Below are positions 16,954 through 24,612 of a stretch of DNA of 36,131 nt, in pieces. The translations under genes were made by a program, and so were the position numbers. How positions within the stretch are numbered: position 1 is the stretch's first letter; every line of letters starts with the position of its first letter. Location of the stretch: assembly GCA_022447335.1 (NCBI GenBank), contig JAKVCF010000004.1, positions 1 through 36,131 on the forward strand, read 5' to 3'. Origin of the DNA: Planctomycetota bacterium. GTDB taxonomy: Bacteria; Planctomycetota; UBA1135. Below the pieces are notes generated by a model, which worked only from the letters and a program-made list of their open reading frames with translations, made no database searches and was not told where the DNA came from.

Positions 16954-16983
16954 CTATATAAAAGTTTAGAGAACTTTTTATAG
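16954..16983. terminator. AT-rich hairpin after the flavin-reductase gene
   Basis: CTATATAAAAGTT (16954-16966) and AACTTTTTATAG (16972-16983) form a 12-bp stem with one bulged T (16959) and a 5-nt loop. It begins 8 bp after the stop codon. The right arm is itself T-rich, so it could act as a weak bidirectional terminator that insulates the flavin-reductase gene from tetR. It has few G/C pairs, so a role as a protein-binding palindrome is also possible. Confidence 0.4.
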
Positions 16984-17011
16984 CATGACTTCGAGTAGTG
17001 AGATTCCTTGG

Positions 17012-17040
17012 CTTAACGGTGTAAACTTAACGCTGTCAAC
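17012..17040. promoter_or_regulatory. Tandem palindromic operator B, upstream of tetR-fadE
   Basis: CTTAACGGTGTAAAC (17012-17026) and CTTAACGCTGTCAAC (17026-17040) repeat the organisation of the site at 16253-16281: two 15-bp near-palindromes sharing one base, 14-bp pitch, the first ending GTAAAC and the second ending GTCAAC. A plausible tetR promoter overlaps it, with -35 TGTAAA (17020-17025), a 17-bp spacer and -10 GATAAA (17043-17048). Binding here would be autorepression of the TetR gene and the coupled fadE. Confidence 0.8.
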
Positions 17041-17047
17041 CCGATAA

Positions 17048-17070
17048 AGAGAGCCAGGGCTCTCTGGCTC
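17048..17070 (+). promoter_or_regulatory. Two mutually exclusive hairpins in the tetR leader
   Basis: AGAGAGCC (17048-17055) pairs perfectly with GGCTCTCT (17058-17065) around a 2-nt gap. GAGCCAG (17051-17057) pairs perfectly with CTGGCTC (17064-17070) around a 6-nt loop. The two stems share bases and cannot form together on one molecule. They lie 24-47 bp before the tetR ATG, just after the predicted promoter, so they would be in the 5' leader or at the transcription start. No T-tract follows, so this is not an intrinsic terminator. Confidence 0.4.
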
Positions 17071-17094
17071 ACTTCGGGGGCTCCGATGTAATCC

Positions 17095-17703
17095 ATGGCT
17101 CGCGCCAAGCCGAATAAAGAACTCCGTCCCGCCATCCTCGACGAGGCACGCCAGACCCTTGTTGCCGAGGGTTATCGGGCCCTGTCCATGCGTCGCATTG
17201 CGCGCGCGGTGGGTTGTACCGCGACGAGTATTTACCTGCACTTCCGTGACAAAGACGATCTACTGCATGCGCTTATCCACGAGGGCCTTGAGCGTCTGCA
17301 CGAGCAACTATTGGTCTCGATAGATGGCATTGAAGATCCTCGTCGCCGTTGTGAACGACTCTGCCGCTCCTACCTCGAGTTCGCACTCGAAAACCGCGAG
17401 TACTACGAGGTAATTTTCTCGCTTCATCCCGAACATATGAAGCGCTACCCACAAGCGCTGTATCGACGCGCCCGCGGAAACCTGGAGTTCTTCGCAGAGT
17501 CCATTGCCGCAGTCGCTGGTCGTGCGGGAGACCGCAAAGATTCTGATTATCTGCAAGCTCATGTCATCTGGGCACAGCTGCATGGTGCGGTGAGCCTTCA
17601 TCTCACCGAACGTCTCGACTTTCGCTTGAGTGTGCTGTCCTTTCTGGACTACGCGGTTCAGAACGCACTCAGTGCGCTGCCCTCCACGGACGACCAGAAA
17701 TGA
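17095..17703 (+). CDS. TetR-family transcriptional regulator (candidate regulator of fatty-acid oxidation)
   Basis: This 202-residue protein has an N-terminal TetR DNA-binding domain, with the helix-turn-helix at about 28-52 (ALSMRRIARAVGCTATSIYLHF), followed by KDDLLHALIHEGLE. The C-terminal ligand domain contains VIWAQLHGAVSLHL (157-170), the W-x-x-x-H-G pattern of the WHG/TetR_C_33 type. The gene overlaps fadE by ATGA, so the two are translationally coupled. A tandem palindrome lies 55-83 bp upstream of the start, and the same element stands before fadI. I infer that this protein is an acyl-CoA- or fatty-acid-responsive repressor of its own operon and of fadIJ. The ligand is not visible in the sequence. 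Confidence 0.9.
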   Translation: MARAKPNKELRPAILDEARQTLVAEGYRALSMRRIARAVGCTATSIYLHFRDKDDLLHALIHEGLERLHEQLLVSIDGIEDPRRRCERLCRSYLEFALENREYYEVIFSLHPEHMKRYPQALYRRARGNLEFFAESIAAVAGRAGDRKDSDYLQAHVIWAQLHGAVSLHLTERLDFRLSVLSFLDYAVQNALSALPSTDDQK

Positions 17704-20135
17704 TTACGTTCATTCTTTTTCTTGTTACCACTTTGGCTCTAGGTTTCTTTGGAGCTCCAGCTGTTGCTTGGGCGGGCGTCTATTCGCTAGTGCTGCTTTG
17801 GACGGGCGTCGGCATCGCGGCATGGGCGTTGCTTGGCTTTTTCATAGTGCTATTCCTGGCGCCGCCAATTCGTCGCACTGTCTTGACTAAACCGCTAATG
17901 GGTTTTCTCAAGAGGGCAGGTATCTTGCCGGAGATTTCGCGTACCGAGCGCGAAGCGCTTGAAGCCGGCACAGTTTGGCTTGAAGGTGAACTGTTCAGCG
18001 GCAAGCCAGATTTGCAGAAACTACTCGATGTCGAGTCGCCCGAGCTGTCGGCCGAGGAATCCGCCTTTCTCGAAGGCCCAGTGGAAGAGTTGTGTGCGAT
18101 GACTGACGACTGGGAGGTTTTCCAGAAGCGTGACCTCTCGCCCGAAGTTTGGAGGGCGATGAAAGGTCTTGGATTTTTTGGCCTAATTATTCCAAAGAAG
18201 TACGGCGGCCTTGAACTCTCAGCGAATGCGGTTAGTGCGGTCATCGGCAAGATGTCTTCGCGTTCAATCCCACTTGGTATTACTGCGATGGTGCCGAACT
18301 CGCTCGGCCCAGCAGAGCTTCTAGTGCACTACGGAACGGAGGATCAGAAAAACTACTATCTACCTAAGCTTGCCAAAGGCGAGGTGCTTCCTTGCTTTGC
18401 ATTGACCGAGCCAAACGCTGGATCAGATGCGGGCGCGATGGAGGCAAAAGGCGTAGTCTTCCGCAACAAAGCGGGGGAAGTGATGCTACGCCTGAACTGG
18501 CGCAAGCGTTACATCACACTGGCCGCGCTTGCGGATGTAATTGGTTTAGCATTTAAGCTTGAAGATCCGGACATGCTTCTGGGCGGTGATCCGCATCCGG
18601 GCATCACATGTGCGCTAATTCCGGCCGAAACGCCGGGCATCGTGCGCGGCCGTCAGCACGACCCGCTCAATGTGCCCTTCTTTAATTGCCCTTTTGAGGG
18701 GCACGATGTCGAGATTCCAGTTAGTGCGATCATTGGCGGCCCAGAACGTGCTGGCGAGGGGTGGCGGATGCTAATGGAGCAGCTTGCAGCCGGTCGAGGC
18801 ATCATGCTGCCGGCACAGGGGGCGGCCGGTACCAAGGCTATGGCACGTATCACCGGCGCCTACGCGTCGGTGCGTAAGCAATTCGGCTTGCCGATCGGTA
18901 AGTTTGAGGGCATAGCCGAGCCGATGGCAGACATAGGCGCACGTGCCTATCTGCTTGAGGCGGCGCGTCGTATCACCGCAGGCGCTCTCGATGAAGGCGC
19001 TAAGCCAGCAGTAGTGTCAGCGATCGCGAAGTACAACTTCACCGAGAGCTTTCGCAAGACGGTTAATCATGCCATGGACATTGTCGGAGGCGCGGGTATT
19101 TCGCGAGGGCCGCGCAACTTGATCGCGCACCCGTATATGGCTGCGCCGATTTCAATTACGGTCGAGGGTGCGAATATTCTGACTCGCACACTGATGATCT
19201 TCGGTCAGGGCGCAATTCGCTGTCACCCCTTTGCATACCGAGAAATCAGCGCGCTTGGAAAAAACGATTTAGTTGATTTTGACGATGCCTTCTGGAGTCA
19301 CCTTGCACATATCGTGCGTAATGGGTCGCGATCCTTGTTGCTGACGTTATCGCGCGGTCACTTTGCGTCGTGCCCGATTGAGGGTGCGTCGCGTCGCGAC
19401 ATGCAGAAGATTTCGTGGGCATCAGCTAGCTTTGCCTTTTGGGCTGACATTGCGATGGGCGTGTACGGCGGCAATTTGAAGCGTAAGGAGGTGCTTACAG
19501 GTCGCTTCAGCGATGTGCTTTCGTGGATGTTCTTGGCCTCAGCTACAATCCGCCGCTTTGAAGGCGAGGGCCGCCGTCCAGAGGATTTACCTTTCTATCG
19601 CGCTTCGATGGAGATTTGCTGGAAGCAAATCCAGGCGGCTTTTGACGGCATCTATTCCAATCTGGAAGTCCCAGGATTCAGTTGGGCTGTGCGCGGCCCG
19701 GTGGCTTGGTGGTCACGCTCCAACTCTTTGGGTGTGGGCGTTTCCGATGACACCATGGCTGCGGTGGCTGCTGCAATGCAGACGCCGGGCGAACAACGAG
19801 ACCGCTTGTTTGACCTGGTCTACCTTCCACAAAGAGAAGGCGAAGCCGCACATCGCATCGAGGTCGCTTTTATTGCTTGTGCGAAAGCCGAATCTATCCT
19901 TGCGAAAGTGAAGAAAGCGATACGTCAGCGCAAGTTGCCAAAGACCCCCTTGCTCGAGGCGCTCGACTCTGCGGCGCGTGCCGGGATTCTGTCAACGGCA
20001 GAAGTTGAAGAGGTCCGTGCGGCCGAGAAGCTGCGAGCTGATGCAATTGCTGTTGATGGATTTGCGCACCGTGAATACCTGCGCACCGCTGCCGAAGGGG
20101 GTTGGGGTGATCACTCATCCCACAAGGCGGGGTGA
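17700..20135 (+). CDS. fadE: Membrane acyl-CoA dehydrogenase FadE
   Basis: FadE performs the first, FAD-dependent step of beta-oxidation. The 811-residue length matches E. coli FadE (814) and is well above the roughly 380-600 of ordinary acyl-CoA dehydrogenases. Two hydrophobic segments at the N-terminus (about 3-20 and 24-54) should anchor it in the inner membrane. The dehydrogenase core includes GLIIPKKYGGLELS (161-174), the substrate/FAD segment CFALTEPNAGSDAG (232-245) and QLAAGRGIMLPAQG (361-374). E489 in ISITVEGANILTRTL lies where the family's catalytic base is found. A long C-terminal region (about 520-811) corresponds to the FadE-specific DUF1974 extension. It is translated by coupling from tetR (ATGA overlap). 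Confidence 0.94.
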   Translation: MITFILFLVTTLALGFFGAPAVAWAGVYSLVLLWTGVGIAAWALLGFFIVLFLAPPIRRTVLTKPLMGFLKRAGILPEISRTEREALEAGTVWLEGELFSGKPDLQKLLDVESPELSAEESAFLEGPVEELCAMTDDWEVFQKRDLSPEVWRAMKGLGFFGLIIPKKYGGLELSANAVSAVIGKMSSRSIPLGITAMVPNSLGPAELLVHYGTEDQKNYYLPKLAKGEVLPCFALTEPNAGSDAGAMEAKGVVFRNKAGEVMLRLNWRKRYITLAALADVIGLAFKLEDPDMLLGGDPHPGITCALIPAETPGIVRGRQHDPLNVPFFNCPFEGHDVEIPVSAIIGGPERAGEGWRMLMEQLAAGRGIMLPAQGAAGTKAMARITGAYASVRKQFGLPIGKFEGIAEPMADIGARAYLLEAARRITAGALDEGAKPAVVSAIAKYNFTESFRKTVNHAMDIVGGAGISRGPRNLIAHPYMAAPISITVEGANILTRTLMIFGQGAIRCHPFAYREISALGKNDLVDFDDAFWSHLAHIVRNGSRSLLLTLSRGHFASCPIEGASRRDMQKISWASASFAFWADIAMGVYGGNLKRKEVLTGRFSDVLSWMFLASATIRRFEGEGRRPEDLPFYRASMEICWKQIQAAFDGIYSNLEVPGFSWAVRGPVAWWSRSNSLGVGVSDDTMAAVAAAMQTPGEQRDRLFDLVYLPQREGEAAHRIEVAFIACAKAESILAKVKKAIRQRKLPKTPLLEALDSAARAGILSTAEVEEVRAAEKLRADAIAVDGFAHREYLRTAAEGGWGDHSSHKAG

Positions 20136-20178
20136 TATCGGCTCCAGTTGCCTGAGGGTGGCGGCGCCCCTTTCCGAT

Positions 20179-20655
20179 TTAAACTAGATCGCGCACGTAA
20201 GCGAGCCAGTCTGGCCAGTCATTACCGAACTTGCGCCAAATGTAGTGGCAGATACTGCCGAGCGCTACGAGTAGAGCAGTTGTTTTGAAGAACCACTCGC
20301 GTGTGCTCGAAAAGGGGCGCATGAAATGAGTCGCTCCGCCGCAGAGGAATGATGCCAAAAGGGTTGCGAGTAGATCTATGCCGCTGCCTGTCGGCTCAAA
20401 CATTGGCAGCGGTGCAATGCTCATCATTCCGATCCCAGCTACGGGCACTAACAAGTAGTTTGCTGGTCCACCAAGTAGGCCGAGCCATGTCAGGGCCTGG
20501 CTCATTGCAGTGAATAACAACAAGCTGAGTGTAAAGACAGTCATCCCGTGGAAGGGTGCATACCAGATCCGCATGCGGCGGCGTATTTCGCGGTTCCGCA
20601 GGGCAGTTCGTTCACGCAGGTCCGAAGATCGGCGGGATTTGGGATGAAGTTGCAT
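20179..20655 (-). CDS. Small multi-spanning membrane protein, unknown function
   Basis: I do not recognise this 158-residue protein. A basic N-terminus (residues 1-30, rich in Arg) is followed by four likely membrane segments: about 36-60, 66-86, 92-111 and 121-140. The positive N-terminus suggests a cytoplasmic start. There is no signal peptidase site and no catalytic motif. It lies downstream of the prenyl-synthase-like gene on the same strand, with a gap of about 116 bp, and its 3' end converges with fadE. Co-transcription with the synthase is possible but the gap is wide. The hydrophobic pattern and uninterrupted frame make it a probable real gene. Confidence 0.65.
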   Translation of the reverse strand: MQLHPKSRRSSDLRERTALRNREIRRRMRIWYAPFHGMTVFTLSLLLFTAMSQALTWLGLLGGPANYLLVPVAGIGMMSIAPLPMFEPTGSGIDLLATLLASFLCGGATHFMRPFSSTREWFFKTTALLVALGSICHYIWRKFGNDWPDWLAYVRDLV

Positions 20656-20771
20656 CAGATCAGTAGGGGCTGACTGTGATTTTAAGTGCGCAGCGGGCCA
20701 GGATGTATCCGAAGCTCATTGAGGAGTGGAAGGCAAGGCTGCGCTCTATGTGTTGAATGGAGGCGCGGAGC

Positions 20772-21890
20772 TCAACGATTGTCGGCATTAGGGCTCGCCG
20801 CAAGGAGGTGAGATTTAATCGTTTCAGCGCGGCGCATCGCATGTTTCTGCGACAAAAGAGATGGTAAGGCAGACATGAGCGTGCGGAGGGAGCCGCGCGG
20901 GCCAGGCCACTCAGTGCGGCCGAGGTGTTGCGCACAGCTGCGGTAGTAGCGGTTGCAGAACTCGAACATCAACATGGCGGATGCGCGGGTCAGGCTTATT
21001 CGACGGAAGCGCAATTGGCGTAGCATTTCCGTATATGCAGGAGAGCGATCAAGCGCGATAGCAAACATTCGGATTCGTGCTGCATGTACCGCCTTGCGTG
21101 GGGGAAAATCGTTTTCGGTGTCATCGAGTAAATCGCGGGGCAAGGTGTGGCCCAAATAGGGGGCAAGCCTTGAGTCATAGGCCACGCGACGAGCGAGATC
21201 TTTTTCAATGTCGCGTGTAACGTTGGCGAGCTGTACAAACTCGCCAACACGCATGGCATTGCTGCGCTCGGCATGGCTCAGCTCACGGCCGAGAATCAGC
21301 TTCTGCGCAAAGGCGACAGGGTTGCCGAGCACGGCGTGGCAGTAGTGATAGAGTTGCTGCTCGGAGTGCAGGCATCCTCGTTGTTTTTCAAAGATCCGCC
21401 GCGCCCAGATCATGCCGCCAGCCATGTCACGTACCAACTTCTGGACTGCTCGCTGGCTTGTTTTTGGCAGGGTGTGATAGATCGCGTCGACGCGATCGCA
21501 GCAATCGACTAGCAGGAGGTGCGCGCGATCACGGTGATCGACTGGGGTGGCGCCTTCAAGCGAAGGCGCTGAGCTGAGTTTTCCGGGTGAGTGGCCGAAT
21601 CGCTTGGCAAAAGTCAGCAGCAGCCGCTGCCCTTCGGCCTCGCTCGGCGCGAGGTCTTCGTAGGTGTCAAGGATTCGGCAGTAGAGGTAGCCGACTGCGG
21701 CCGCTCGGGCCATTTGCGCCGGTAACATTGCGATGCATGCCGAGAAAGTGCGCGCAGCATGGGGCAGTATGGCCCAAAGAAAGCGCTCGGGCGAGTGAGT
21801 CGCGCGCAGCTTTTCGAGATCGGGTTCGTCCCGATTGACCCACAGGTCGCGCAGCAGCAGCCACGGCCGCCGCAATGCGAAAGGTAGCAT
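20772..21890 (-). CDS. Squalene/phytoene synthase-family protein
   Basis: This 372-residue all-helical prenyl synthase belongs to the family that condenses two prenyl diphosphates head-to-head (squalene, dehydrosqualene, phytoene or presqualene diphosphate). Both Mg-diphosphate motifs are present: YCRILDTYED with D75 and D79, and NVTRDIEKD with N223, R226, D227 and D231. DMAGGMIWA (155-163) and YHYCHAVLGNPVAFAQKL (181-198) also fit the family. The length and the first motif DTYED look more like squalene synthase than CrtB, but the product cannot be decided. No hopanoid (hpnCDE, shc) or carotenoid (crtI) gene is in the window. It diverges from the hydrolase gene 39 bp away. Confidence 0.85.
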   Translation of the reverse strand: MLPFALRRPWLLLRDLWVNRDEPDLEKLRATHSPERFLWAILPHAARTFSACIAMLPAQMARAAAVGYLYCRILDTYEDLAPSEAEGQRLLLTFAKRFGHSPGKLSSAPSLEGATPVDHRDRAHLLLVDCCDRVDAIYHTLPKTSQRAVQKLVRDMAGGMIWARRIFEKQRGCLHSEQQLYHYCHAVLGNPVAFAQKLILGRELSHAERSNAMRVGEFVQLANVTRDIEKDLARRVAYDSRLAPYLGHTLPRDLLDDTENDFPPRKAVHAARIRMFAIALDRSPAYTEMLRQLRFRRISLTRASAMLMFEFCNRYYRSCAQHLGRTEWPGPRGSLRTLMSALPSLLSQKHAMRRAETIKSHLLAASPNADNR

Positions 21891-21929
21891 GTTTAGATTC
21901 TAACGCGGCTTTTCAGCCCCTTTCCTCTA

Positions 21930-22952
21930 GTGCTCTCCGCGCATCCACCATTTCTCCCACATCCACTGCTTCGATCAGCGCATCTGATGACGATCTTCGG
22001 CTCACAGCTGCCGCGCGGGTTGGGAAAGTTTGTAGACAGTGCCGAGCAGATCGAAGTCGTGGTCGATATGCACACGCGAATTCTGGTCGAGGTCAACTGG
22101 CAGTCGGATCATGAAGCTCCGGTGCTGATCATAATTCACGGTCTCGGCGGCGATGCTCGTCGCAGTTATGTGCTTGGAACTGCGGATAAAGCTTGGCGAT
22201 CTGGATTTACTGTCGTGCGCATGAATATGCGTAATAGTGGAGGTACCGAAGCCTGGACGCCGACGCTCTATCACGCAGGGCTGACCGATGATCTTGAGGC
22301 GACGGTTAACTGGCTGAGTCGTGTTGCTCCAGGAGTGCCCCTGGTTTATTGCGGCTATTCGCTTGGGGGGTCTGTCACCCTCAATGCGCTGGCTAAGTGG
22401 GGCAAGCGACTACCCGAAGGAAGCGCCGGCACGGTAGTTGTCTCGGTTCCGATGGATTTACACGCCGCAGATGTTGAGCTAGGCCGAGCGGGTATCAATC
22501 GGTTATACGTGAAGTACTTCTTACGCAGGTTTCAAAATATTTGGGGCGCAAAGCATGCAGTCTATCCTGATCTTTACCCGCGCAATGGTTTGAAGGAAGT
22601 GAGCACCATACGTGACTTCGACGAGAAGTGGACCGGCCCGAATTTCGGATACTCCGGCGCTGATGAGTACTACAGTGCAGCGCAGATGGTGGGGAAATTG
22701 CAGGATGTTCATTTGCGAGGCTTAGTCGTACATGCCGAAGATGACCCTTTCGTACCACTAACCCAACAGGCGCATGCCGCACTTGCCGAACACTCGAACC
22801 TTAGGTTGCTGCTTAGTGAAATGGGCGGGCATGTTGGCTTTCTTGGGCGGTCCCCAAATGCCGAGCCGAGCGGCTGGCGTGATTTTGATAGGTGGTGGGC
22901 CGAGAATCGAGTCGTGCATGCAGCCACGCAATTCCTCAGAATGGGGGAATGA
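21930..22952 (+). CDS. YheT-like alpha/beta hydrolase
   Basis: This 340-residue alpha/beta hydrolase is probably cytoplasmic. The N-terminal FLPHPLLRSAHLMTIFGS (8-25) matches the F-x-P-x(5-7)-HLQTI start of the YheT/ABHD1-3 family. The fold motifs are IIIHGLGGDARRSYV (67-81, oxyanion hole), GYSLGGSV with nucleophile S144, an acid at about D272 in VVHAEDDPFVP, and H301 in EMGGHVGFLG. Characterised relatives in eukaryotes act on acyl esters or lipids; bacterial YheT has no settled substrate. GTG 21930 is chosen because it retains the conserved N-terminal motif. It is divergent from the prenyl-synthase gene and 49 bp upstream of the lipoprotein gene. Confidence 0.88.
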   Translation: MLSAHPPFLPHPLLRSAHLMTIFGSQLPRGLGKFVDSAEQIEVVVDMHTRILVEVNWQSDHEAPVLIIIHGLGGDARRSYVLGTADKAWRSGFTVVRMNMRNSGGTEAWTPTLYHAGLTDDLEATVNWLSRVAPGVPLVYCGYSLGGSVTLNALAKWGKRLPEGSAGTVVVSVPMDLHAADVELGRAGINRLYVKYFLRRFQNIWGAKHAVYPDLYPRNGLKEVSTIRDFDEKWTGPNFGYSGADEYYSAAQMVGKLQDVHLRGLVVHAEDDPFVPLTQQAHAALAEHSNLRLLLSEMGGHVGFLGRSPNAEPSGWRDFDRWWAENRVVHAATQFLRMGE

Positions 22953-23001
22953 GCGGACAGGCGCGGGCGAGCGAGGCGGGGATCGCTAGCATGGCTGCGG
23001 C

Positions 23002-24201
23002 ATGCGTGTGCGCCACGTCTCCTACCTGATCATCCCTTGCCTTTTGGCCTCCTGTGCATCTGTATTGAGCGAAGACCGCCCGAGTTTTTTGGCCGAAGCC
23101 AGCTGGCTTGAGGAGGAGGCGGGAGGCCGCCTGATACTCTCCGGCACGGGTGGTTTCGTTTATTCGCCGTTGCTGCAAGGTCGCGTGATGACCTCAACGG
23201 TAGATCTGTCTGAGCCCGGGCTAGGCTTTGTGAACCGTGAGGCAATTGCCCTACGCGGTGAGCCGGCAGCTTTTCACAATCATGGTGGGGTCGAGCGATT
23301 CTGGATTGGGCCCGAGGGTAGCCAGTTCAGCCTTTACTTTGATCCAGGTGCGCCATTCGTGGCCGAGCTTTGGCGCGTGCCCAAGGATTTGGATGTCGGG
23401 CCCTTTGACGAAGTTGCTCTCGGGCAAATGGAGCGCGACATGGTCATCCGCAACCGCATAGGTACCGAGTTCACGATGCGGGTGGGGCGCCACGTCGAAG
23501 TGCCGACGCAGGATGAGGTGGAATCCGTGGTAGGTGCGGTTCCTCCGGGTTCGCTGTGGTCAGCCTTTCGCACCATCAACACAGTTACTAATACCGGTGA
23601 GTCTGCTTGGAGCCGTGAGGGTGGGCTGCCCTGCATCTGGTTGGCCGGCATGTTTTTGCCTGGTGAGCGATCTTGGTCGATTCTTCCCTTCCGTACTGAT
23701 CGCGAAGATCCGGATGGTGGACCAGCCGTGCGCAGCGAGTATTTCGGCGAACCAGGTGCGGTGATCGATGAGAAGCGGCTGCGGTTTGGTCGTAACTTTG
23801 CGATTCTGCGCACCGACTCGGAGCTGCGCTGCAAAGTGGGGGTGCGCCGTAATCGTGCGCGGAATGTTATCGCCGCCTTTGATCCTTCCACTGAGGTGCT
23901 GACTATCGTGCACTTTAGCCCTATTGACGAGAACGCTGGCTACGTGGATGAAACTTGGGCTACCGGCGGCGACCCGTATTACGGTGATGTAGTGAACTCT
24001 TACAACCACAGCGGGCCCGAGTCATTTTTTGAGTTGGAATCTAGTTCGCCGGCGCTGGCGTTAGCGCCGGGCGAAGGGCACACACACCGCTCAACCACAA
24101 TGCAGTTCCGATTTGCGGACGAAGAACATTTATCGGCGGCAGTGCGCACCGCACTTGGGCTTGACTGGGCCGAGGTCAAGGTGCTCGCTGATTGGGACTA
24201 G
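23002..24201 (+). CDS. Lipoprotein of unknown function (DUF6786-like)
   Basis: This 399-residue protein has a short basic N-terminus, a hydrophobic stretch and a good lipobox, LASC (C18), so it should be a membrane-anchored lipoprotein. The segment FHNHGGVERFWIGPEGSQFSLYF (residues 91-112) recalls uncharacterised secreted proteins, which I believe are grouped as DUF6786, with the G(G/V)E-x-FW-x-GPEGGQ-x-S pattern. I give that family name tentatively. The rest looks beta-rich, with later phrases such as VLTIVHFSPIDENAGYV and NSYNHSGPESFFELESSSP that resemble aldose-epimerase-like or carbohydrate-processing beta-sandwich proteins. Enzymatic function is not shown. The downstream gene begins 1 bp after its stop. 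Confidence 0.75.
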   Translation: MRVRHVSYLIIPCLLASCASVLSEDRPSFLAEASWLEEEAGGRLILSGTGGFVYSPLLQGRVMTSTVDLSEPGLGFVNREAIALRGEPAAFHNHGGVERFWIGPEGSQFSLYFDPGAPFVAELWRVPKDLDVGPFDEVALGQMERDMVIRNRIGTEFTMRVGRHVEVPTQDEVESVVGAVPPGSLWSAFRTINTVTNTGESAWSREGGLPCIWLAGMFLPGERSWSILPFRTDREDPDGGPAVRSEYFGEPGAVIDEKRLRFGRNFAILRTDSELRCKVGVRRNRARNVIAAFDPSTEVLTIVHFSPIDENAGYVDETWATGGDPYYGDVVNSYNHSGPESFFELESSSPALALAPGEGHTHRSTTMQFRFADEEHLSAAVRTALGLDWAEVKVLADWD

Positions 24202-24202
24202 C

Positions 24203-24589
24203 ATGGGAAGGCATGGAAGAATCGCTGAGCACGCAGTGCGTCGCATCATGCAGGATGCGCTTTTGCCGGAAGATGCTTGGGCCGTAATGGCCGCCGAGTT
24301 GTATGCAGGTATACCGGCGTTGCAGGAGCGGGGGTGTGGGAGATCGACTTTCCTGGGGCTGTGCGTGGCAGGTGTAGTGCGCGGAGTAGAGGTAAGCGAC
24401 TGCTTAGGCGCCAAAAAAGATCAGGCTTACGCATTACGCGCGCTCAAAATCCTGAATGAGGATCCGACTTTGGCTCATAACCAAGACATGCTCTGGCGCT
24501 TGGTTACCGAAGGGCGCGTCATCCGCCACAATGGGCAAATGGATGTAGTCTGCACTCTGTTTCGTGCTGACTTGTTAGCTAACGAATGA
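24203..24589 (+). CDS. Small conserved-looking cytoplasmic protein (DUF6979-like)
   Basis: This 128-residue soluble protein starts at ATG 24203, 1 bp after the lipoprotein stop, so the two are transcribed together. An upstream in-frame start at 24113 would lie entirely inside the previous gene and is rejected. The layout (basic helix, then AWAVMAAELYAGIPALQERGCGRSTFLGLCVAGVVRGV at 26-62, then QAYALRALKILNEDP at about 74-88) resembles a small uncharacterised family that I tentatively associate with DUF6979: a helix with W/A, a cysteine-glycine step, then FLGLC and G(V/I). No catalytic residues are evident and there is no signal peptide. Confidence 0.65.
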   Translation: MGRHGRIAEHAVRRIMQDALLPEDAWAVMAAELYAGIPALQERGCGRSTFLGLCVAGVVRGVEVSDCLGAKKDQAYALRALKILNEDPTLAHNQDMLWRLVTEGRVIRHNGQMDVVCTLFRADLLANE

Positions 24590-24612
24590 CAATAGAGGTG
24601 AGGATCCCGAGT

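Noticed and set aside
23334..23891. A 185-codon minus-strand frame antisense to the lipoprotein gene
   Set aside because: The plus-strand frame has a lipobox and a conserved-looking core; the antisense translation has neither.
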